Positions 52,331 to 64,000 of a DNA stretch of 64,000 nucleotides are shown one piece after another (within the stretch, counting starts at the first letter, position 1; the number at the start of each line of letters is the position of its first letter). Source of the DNA: Antitrichia curtipendula (lineage: Eukaryota > Streptophyta > Bryopsida > Hypnales > Leucodontaceae); the NCBI GenBank assembly GCA_951230915.1, contig OX579641.1:15230254-15294253 (forward strand), written 5' to 3'. The notes under the pieces are model-generated. The model ran no database searches and had not been told where the DNA came from. It saw only the letters and a list, made by a program, of their open reading frames with translations. A program made the translations under genes and the position numbers.

Positions 52331-53220
52331 GATATCTAAACCTGGTACCATTTTTCCAAAGAAGAATTATATTATTAAAATTTTAATGTGATTCTTCTAA
52401 AGCAATTCTTGTCATTGCTTTTTAGATTTTTTGATGCAAGTTTATATCTAACCCTAGTTTTATCAAATTTTGAAAAGAGGCAAGTAGCAATACTGTTACA
52501 TTGAACTTTGCCCAATTCAACCAAGAAAAAACTCTAAATTATAAGGCGTGACAAGGCTTGATAATTGTTAGGTTGCCCACTTGGCTAGCCTTGGTTGGAG
52601 GGTTCTAAATTTTCTTTAATTTGGTGAAAGTTCATAGGTTAATTTTTAACATTTTAAAAACTCTATCCAACCCATTTCTTCATCCTTCAATATCAATTTG
52701 ATTAAATTACCATAGGATTAGATTCCAAGATGGTTGATTTCTCCCCACAATACTTTTACAATCGGTAGTGCATCTGCTATCTTTCATTTTGTTTAGACAA
52801 TTGTCAAAAAAACATTGGCCAACATGTAAGGTAGGCACCTTCAAATGCGCCATTGACACTAAATCACCATCTTCTCTCTTTGTACATCTCCAAAATCAAT
52901 TTTTTACCTATGAGGAAGAAACTGTTTTAGAATCAAACTTTGTTTCTTCATAACTTTGGCATATGAAATCCAAATGTCACGTTCTTTGTTGCATTAGAAC
53001 CTCCTTTCAAGTGACAACAAGAAAATATGAAAATTTGACCAATCTAATAATAGTAAAGCCACAGAAGCAAAAAGTGGTGGTTTGGGGGGTACCCACTACC
53101 AAGTTGCCCACCTTAACGAACATTGATATGGATCCGCTTTGCCCAAACCCAGTGAATGCTAGGGCGACATAAAGCTGGTCAGGAGTGTTTCACATGGGCC
53201 CTTAAACCCTTCATCACTCC
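52331..53220. other. AT-rich spacer before the CPK upstream region
   Basis: No gene or clear repeat is recognised. Open frames at 52768-52953 and 52963-53172 have unremarkable translations. Base composition rises sharply in GC from about 53200. Confidence 0.45.
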
Positions 53221-53367
53221 TCTCCAGCCCACTACTTTTGCCCTCAACACGCACGCCCACCTGCCCTCAATGTCCCCAGTACGACCGCCTGTGTGAAAAG
53301 GCCCTCACACACAACATCAGAAATCCACCAGGCACCATCCAAGGTGGCATGACCTCAAACCAAAAGT

Positions 53368-53530
53368 CCACGCGGGAAAACTCCCAACCCGATGACGTGC
53401 CAGTCAACCCGTTATCAACATCCAGAACGCCCGTGACCATCACGCAACCGCATGAAAGGCGGGAACTGGGAACCAATCACGAAACCAACTCCACGCGGGA
53501 ACAAACCTGCAAGCCGATGACGTGCCAGTC
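53368..53530. promoter_or_regulatory. Duplicated ACGT-core block in the CPK upstream region
   Basis: A module made of CCACGCGGGA, a variable 13-15 bp, and GATGACGTGCCAGTC occurs twice (53368-53405 and 53491-53530), about 124 bp apart. TGACGTG is an ACGT-core motif of the bZIP-binding type. It lies 1.4-1.6 kb upstream of the CPK start codon, in a GC-rich zone (53200-54000) unlike the AT-rich spacer before it. Regulatory function is inferred only. Confidence 0.5.
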
Positions 53531-54952
53531 GCCACCGAACGAAACACCCCGACGCCGTCCCTCGTCCATCCCCCGTCCGTCGCCCCGGTGCATCCGAACC
53601 CCCAAGTCTAGAAGTTTAGATCACTGTCGCCTGATCCAAGCCCGTTAACTCACACTCCCAGCAAGTGGACCCTCTCTCTTCCCCTTTCCCTTCCATCGCC
53701 TAGATCCTAGCTTCCATACCCCGAAACCAGCAAGTAAACGGGCAGCTTACTTCTTTCTCACAAAACACCGATACTCATCATCAGTACTAACAAACTACAA
53801 CATCAACTAACAACAAAAGCAGCAACACACGAAACTCCGAAGTCCACCACAGTCTCCGCGTACGTCGTCGTGGAAGACACTCAGACATGTGGGCGGCACT
53901 CGACCGCCGCACCCACAGGACTCGCACTTCTAGCGCCAGTTGTGTGGATTTTCTACAGCCGAGGACGCGTGATAGGAATCTCCGAAGGCGACTGATGAAT
54001 CAGACCTGGAGGGGTCAATGTTTGGAAGGAGGGAGCTCAGTGCTGTGAGGTTTCCGAGTACGTGGGATTGGGATTAACTGAGGGATTGGGTTTACACACT
54101 TATACTCACTTCACAGTGTTTGGGTTCGGGCGCGCTAGCTCAACAACGTCCTGAAATCGAAGTGAAAGTGGTAATTTTAGTAGTATTGGTGAGTTTAGTA
54201 GTTTCGGTGGTTGCCAGGGTTGACGGGGAATTCAGGAGTGTCTGCTTGTTGCCGGTGGGGGCGCCAGATGCTGCTGCAGGCGTTGGATGGGGAGTGATAC
54301 TGTGAGTGTACCGAACGTTCAGTTGATTTGGGGAGACTAAAGCTTAAGGTGGGAGAGGCTAGTGGTGACGAACTGATACGAGGATTCTTTTTTTTTGGTT
54401 TAATGTAGTTGGCGAATTTGGGGTGTGGATCCGCTTTTCGTGGCGGAGAGATCGGGCGTTGCGTTTTGGTTTTGTGTTGGCGCAGTTGTTCATCGACACG
54501 ATCTCCCACTCCGGTTTGGGATTTCAAGCGTCTAGGGAGGACTTGCTTATATGTTTATGTTTAGTTTGGAATCCGGGTCTTGTTTGTCTAGGAGCACCTT
54601 GCAAATTCGTTTTTTACAAAGACGTGGGGAGTGACCTTACTAGCTGGTGGTGACCGTCGGATTTCTGAAAAGGCGCTCGACGTGAGTCGAATCGGTCGCC
54701 GCGCATGAGCGGCCATGAAAGGAGCGGATTGGATTCCCCCCCTTCTTTCGCTCCTTCCGATTCAGGATCGCTCCTGCTGAGTTCAGGATAACCATCTTCC
54801 GATTCACGTGTTGAGGAGTTTCATCATCTTTAGTCCCAATTCAGGTGTTGCTTAAGGAGTTTCCATATCTTTCTCTCATTCATCAATGGGCTCCCAAACC
54901 TGATTCCACGCACGAATTCGCGTCTTCAGGAATCGACTAGTTTAGTTGCGGC

Positions 54953-54970
54953 ATGATTGTGGTCCCTTAA
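54953..54970 (+). promoter_or_regulatory. Five-codon uORF ending one base before the CPK start
   Basis: ATG ATT GTG GTC CCT TAA ends at 54970, leaving one G before the CPK ATG at 54972. If the transcript starts upstream of 54953, ribosomes meet this ATG first. The main ATG is then within backtracking distance of the uORF stop. Confidence 0.65.
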
Positions 54971-54971
54971 G

Positions 54972-59371
<4,400 letters not shown>

Positions 59372-60476
59372 CGAGGAGATGCAGCACTGCTACTAACCCT
59401 AAGGTAGTGACGCATCACTTCGAATTTTCGTATGTTTCTGTCTGACAGAGGAATTCTAAATTTGCAGCAAACAATGCGTTATTTGGACACTGCATGCAAA
59501 TGCCTTGGAAGGATCGAAGTGTTGTTGGTAGGTGTTCTGAATTCGCTTCTTTGACAATAGGTACACAAGTGGTTACGGGGGTGTACAGCAGCTGAGCATC
59601 TACGGTTTGGGGTTCCTGGTGTCTCGACCCTAATAACCCTAATTGTCAACCTCGCATCGAGTTCTGGGAAGGTTCTTTTCGTTGCTGGGGAAGGACTCGG
59701 CGAGTGAAACCTACTGCGGCAATTTCTGCTCAGGTTGGCGTGAGTTTTTTTCGGAGTGAGGTTTGCCACCCAGCGGAGCTCTGACAATGCGAATGTGGAC
59801 ACCTTTGTATCATGGCTCGCATTCCTTGGAGTGTGAAGAACAGTATATTGTAGCCAGAATACGGCTGCATGTCTGTTGAATAGGTAGGACGATTCTTTCA
59901 ACTTGTGGCATCCGCTTCAGTGAATTCCATGGTTAATTTCTGCAGTTCGGTGCCTCCGCTGTCATGGCTTCTTGGATTCAATGTCATTGTTTTAAAATCC
60001 ACTGGCTCTGAATTACTGAAACCCGTCATTCTCACTTCGACTTGAGGATTGTGAGATTTTCTCTTGATTCTTGGATACTCACAGCATTCTCTTGTCTCTG
60101 GGTCCTTCCAATAGAGTCCGGTGCATCCACGATTCCAATTTGGATTGGATCATAGATTGTACATCGGTTACTGCTGATATTCAAATCTATGCAACCCTAA
60201 ACGAGCTAGGAAGCGTGCGCATCAGTCAATTGAAAAGTTGGCGCACGCATGTTGTGCAGCTTTCTTACAATGACATAATTGACACCTCTGCTAGTTCAAG
60301 GAAAATCAAGGTATCCAGGATGTTTTGATCTTTTGACATCTTCACATGAGTTCTACATTTCTTGGAGAAGGAAGTCCTGGACATCCATCGCTTCAATCGC
60401 TCCCATTTTCAACCATATTGAGTGAATCCAGATCATATCCTGATTTTCATATGTTCTCAGATGGACTAAAAGAATA
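59372..60476. other. CPK 3' flank, no gene seen
   Basis: It presumably includes the CPK 3' UTR. Minus-strand frame 59479-59901 (140 codons) and plus-strand frame 60071-60328 lack motifs and a gene context, so neither is called. Confidence 0.5.
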
Positions 60477-60609
60477 ATTTCAGAATGTACTAAATGTATA
60501 TTCTGGATTAGTTAGTGTACAGTATACTCCAATTTCAGAATGTACTAAATGTATATTCTAGATTAGTTAGTGTACAGTATACTCCGATTTCAGAATGTAC
60601 TAAAGATCG
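60477..60609. repeat. 55-bp tandem repeat, about 2.4 copies
   Basis: Units at 60477-60531 and 60532-60586 are nearly identical, followed by a partial third. Each contains TTTCAGAATGTACTAAATG and TTAGTTAGTGTACAGTATAC. The two full copies differ at very few positions, which suggests a recent duplication. Confidence 0.9.
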
Positions 60610-60860
60610 TACATGAGGCTTGAAAATTGAATGAGAGTTTTCACGATGTTGAATTCAGTAGATGCTCTAGAATAAAATCCCGGGTGATTCGGCTCCACGA
60701 TCTTCACAATTGTACCTAAAATCGTCCTTTTTATAGTAAACTTGCGATTCAGCCCTTGTAAAGTGACCGGCACTTTGTAAGCATTACGTCTCTTCCATAA
60801 TCACGTTGCATGACCAAAAGCTTTCTTCTTCACCAGTACGAATTCCCTGTCTCCGTATGA

Positions 60861-61157
60861 AAATGCATACTAAATCTCATCTCAAACATCGGCCACAAGT
60901 CACAATCTCCCAAGGAATCAGGAGGTGGGCATAGACCCTCCAAATCTGTTTGTGAAAAAAGTCCATCACTCTCCCACGATGAACTCGGCTGCTGCTACAC
61001 AGAATGCTCGGCGAACACAAAAGCGAGGTCATTGTTGGTATTAAATGCTGCGGATCAAGGCAAGGAAGATGATGACGATGACGAAGAAAAAGAAACAGGT
61101 GACGACATGGAGTTGGAAGTGGTGGTAGTGGTGGTGGAGCAGGATGAAGCAGAGTAG
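60861..61157 (+). pseudogene. 98-codon open stretch with acidic C-terminus, no start codon
   Basis: Between TGA at 60858 and TAG at 61155 one plus frame stays open. It includes SLSHDELGCCYTECSANTK, then an acidic run (KEDDDDDEEKETGDDMELE), a run of six Val, and EQDEAE. The only Met is near the end. It could be a terminal exon of an unseen gene, a pseudogene or chance. There is no homology that I recognise. Confidence 0.2.
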
Positions 61158-61589
61158 CAAGAGGAGAAAAAAAGTGTTAAGAAGCAGCAGAAAGAACAGC
61201 GACGCCAGCCTGATATCTCACTTTAAGGAAACAACTGCACTACAGTGAATCCGATCCGTCCACAAATAGAATATCTTGACACTCGTCAAGCCCGATCGCC
61301 GGATTCAGCGCCGAAGAGTAAACTGCAAATGATGCTCAAGCTTCCAAACCCTAAAATCCTCCCGCTGTCTAGCCCTAACCCTAATTCTCTTTTGTGTCCC
61401 ACCACCCTGACTGCCACAAAATCAACTTCTCTAATATCACATCCTCTGCACGCAACGGATTCTGTTTCCTGCGAGGGTGCTGAAACTGGTAAGGTTCCAA
61501 ACGCATCCCCTATCTAGAAACGGGTGACATGTTGATTGTAATATCTACTAGTGTGCCTTGTGTCATTGTTGCAGCCAAAATATGAGTAA
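61158..61589. other. Spacer before the foldback array
   Basis: A 90-codon plus-strand frame at 61245-61517 is Pro/Ser-rich with no motif and is not called. Two short CCCTAA-like groups occur at about 61352-61384. Nothing else is recognised. Confidence 0.4.
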
Positions 61590-63270
61590 AAATAACTTTC
61601 TAATTTTTAGTTTAGAAAAAATTTGAAATTCAATAAATTTAACACCGTAGTGTGATAGGTTGCATTCTTGGTATGAATAGAATGCTTTATAGAGTGTAAG
61701 GGCTTTGTTTTGAGGTGTTTGGACATGCCATGTGAAAGATATGTTTTTTCCAAAATAAATAAAAAATTAATTAATTTTTTGAAATTATTAAAATCTTAAC
61801 TTTCACATTGAAGGTCCAAACGCTACAAAATTGGCACTGAGTAGAAAATTATATGTACAAAGGAGTGCAAGGGTTTTTATTTTGTGGCCTTTGGACTTGC
61901 AATGTGAAAGTTATGTTTTTTCAAAATTTCAAAATTAATTTACTCAATTTTCTAATTAAAAAAATCATAACTTTCACATTTGTAGGTCCAAACGCCACGA
62001 AATTGGCATGAATAAAAAGCACTATGTACAAAGGAGTGCAAAGGCTTTGTTTCGTGGCGTTTTGACATGTGGCGTGAAAGTTATGATTTTCCTAAATTAA
62101 AGATTTTCCACCCATTTCGACCCGTTTCGACCCAATTCATAATGGTTCGATAAAAACAAAAAATAATTTAAATCAAACAAACCAACCTAATTTATGGTAT
62201 TTAAAAGTATAGACTAGTATGCTCTATATCGTTGTCACAACCAAAATAAGAGTAAAAATAACTTTCTAATTTCTTACTTTAATAAAACTTTGAAATTCAA
62301 TAAATTTAACACTATAGTGTGATAGGTTGCATTCTTGGTACGAATAGAATGTTTTATAGAGTGCAAGGGTTTTGTTTCGTGGCCTTTGGACATGCGATGA
62401 GAAAGTTATATTTTTTCAAAAAAAATAAAATTAAGTAATTCAATTTTATAGTTTAAGAAAATCATAACTTTCACATTGTAGGTCCAAATGCCACAAAAAT
62501 GGCATAATTAGAAAACATTATGCACAAAGGAGTGCAAGGGCTTTGTTTTGTGGCGTTTTGACATGTGGAGTGAAAGTTATGATTTTCCTAAATTAAAGAT
62601 TTTCGACCCATTTCGACCCAATTCATAATGGTTCGATGAAAATAAAAATAACTTAAATCAATTTCCAATTCATAAAAAACTTTGAAATTCAATAACTTTC
62701 ATACCATTTGTCCAAATGCCACAAAACAAAGTCTATGCACCCCTCCTTGTCAAGAGCTTTCGAGCAGTACCAAGAATGCCATTGGACGCCTCCCAATTTG
62801 TTAGATTTCAACATATCAAACAAAACAAAACAAACAACCTATCTTAAGGTATAGATAATTTTGTAATTTGTAATATGTAAAAAATTTGAAATTTAGTATT
62901 TTCAACAACATAGTGTAAAAGGTTGCATTCTTGATAAAATAAAAATAAAAATAATTTTCTAATTTTTAATTCAAAAAAACTTTGAAATTCAATTATTTTA
63001 TAATGACTGTAGTTCCAAACGCCACAAAATAGACACAAAGAAAAGGTTTTATGCTCAAAGGAGTGCAAAAACTTGGTTTTGTGGCGTTTGGATATGCAAT
63101 GTAAAAAATTGTGATTTTTTCAAAATAAAATATAATTTAAATTAATTTCCATTCATAAAAAACTTTGAAATTCAATAATTTTTACATTGTTTGTTCAAAC
63201 ACCACAAAACAAAATCCGTGCACCCCTCCTTGCCAAGAGCTTTTGAGCGGTACCAAGAATGCCTTCATGT
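61590..63270. repeat. Array of nested inverted and direct repeats (foldback type)
   Basis: At least four hairpins share the arm GTCCAAACGCCACAAAA and its inverse TTTTGTGGCGTTTGGAC: arms near 61814/61880, 61986/62050, 62482/62544 and 63014/63077, each with a loop of about 50 bp beginning ATTGGCA-like and containing ACAAAGGAGTGCAA. Outer arms extend to AATCATAACTTTCAC / GTGAAAGTTATGATT. A larger segment (TTGCATTCTTGGTA(T/C)GAATAGAATG) recurs with a spacing near 660 bp (about 61660 and 62330). Inverted versions (CCAAGAATGCC) lie at about 62770-62782 and 63254-63265. There is no coding capacity. Confidence 0.8.
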
Positions 63271-64000
63271 GTGTTAGATCTCATCAAACAAAACAAACAA
63301 CATAATTTGAGGTATAGATGATGAATATTGATCAATATCTAAAAGAGATGGTTTATGCACCCTCTACTTAAAGTTAAAAAAACTTCCCATTGGCCCTACG
63401 GGGGCCAAAATGCAACTTTGGGTAAGCTCATACGGTTTCAATATTCATCATAATTTACTAAAACTTTGTGTAAAGCTAGAAAAATACATAAGCTTCTTGG
63501 GAATATAATTTTTATTTCAATCAATGCCAGAAGCAAAAGTTATTGCACAAAAAGCCAAAAATGGAGGTCGGCGGGCAACCCCCCAAAAATCACAAAAGTT
63601 AGGAATTTATTTTTTATTTTTTATTCCTAACACATTATATTTTGTCTACATGTAAAACTTTGAATCATTCTATTTGGACTAGTGATGAAAAAGTTATGGA
63701 TGATCTTGTTTTGGGGGCAAACTAAGGATGTTCTTGAAAAAAAATATTTTGTCTAACTTTGAATGCTAATATCTTCCAATCCATAAGGTCAAATTTGATG
63801 AAATTTTTATCACATGATCTCAGACAAGTGAAGTATAAGATCCTATGTTTAGATTCTAGAAAACAATGTTTTTTCTGCTTTTTTGGATGAATGCAATAGA
63901 AATGGCAGTTTTGAGTATTTTTTGACAGAAAATGGCCTTGACACTTTAGGGGTTAAATGCATTGCAGTTTGAATGTCTCTTTCAAGGCAACAAATCTACT
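63271..64000. other. AT-rich sequence to the window end, no gene seen
   Basis: No open frame of note, RNA gene or transposon end was recognised. The foldback array does not obviously continue beyond about 63310. Confidence 0.45.

Noticed and set aside
61352..61384. Telomere-like CCCTAA repeats
   Set aside because: Only a few non-contiguous CCCTAA units (also near 59628-59643), far short of an interstitial telomere tract.

Overview
This is nuclear DNA of a land plant. It carries five intron-rich, plant-type protein genes separated by long AT-rich stretches full of small DNA-transposon remains. The proteins are clearly plant versions (PRT6, RCCR, plant iPGAM, plant VPS8, a group IV CDPK) but differ a good deal from the angiosperm proteins I know, so a non-seed plant such as a bryophyte is plausible. 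That is a low-confidence inference. All exon joins given here were worked out by eye from splice consensus, reading phase and family resemblance; every exon chain closes in frame.

Layout. 1-16865 (+): PRT6-type N-recognin E3 ligase, entered inside its UBR box, 42 exons, 3' end complete. 16866-26877: about 10 kb without a convincing gene, holding a CACTA-like MITE with a 33-bp palindrome, a decayed element rich in AGTTGCAA words and a GC-rich coding-like relic. 27099-29283 (+): red chlorophyll catabolite reductase, 3 exons, with a 31-bp tandem repeat just upstream and a repeat-laden second intron. 30709-35099 (-): cofactor-independent phosphoglycerate mutase, 10 exons, tail-to-tail with RCCR, with a Stowaway MITE in one intron and a GC-AG intron. 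37050-45561 (-): VPS8, the CORVET subunit, 18 coding exons, 1,641 residues, with another GC-AG intron. 45562-54971: a 9.4-kb divergent intergenic region with a 200-bp tandem duplication in the VPS8 leader, a 79-bp Stowaway-like element and a complete 1.1-kb CACTA-like element with target-site duplication. 54972-59371 (+): calcium-dependent protein kinase, 11 exons, 633 residues, preceded by a tiny uORF that stops one base before the start codon. 59372-64000: no confident gene; a 55-bp tandem repeat and an array of foldback repeats around GTCCAAACGCCACAAAA.

The genes serve unrelated jobs: Arg/N-degron proteolysis, chlorophyll breakdown in plastids, cytosolic glycolysis, endosomal tethering and calcium signalling. 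They look like ordinary neighbours, not a functional cluster. I did not find a convincing new biological system. The points most worth checking are the repeat and splicing observations: the structured CACTA-like element, the foldback array, the RCCR dual acceptor, the two GC-AG introns, and the CPK uORF.
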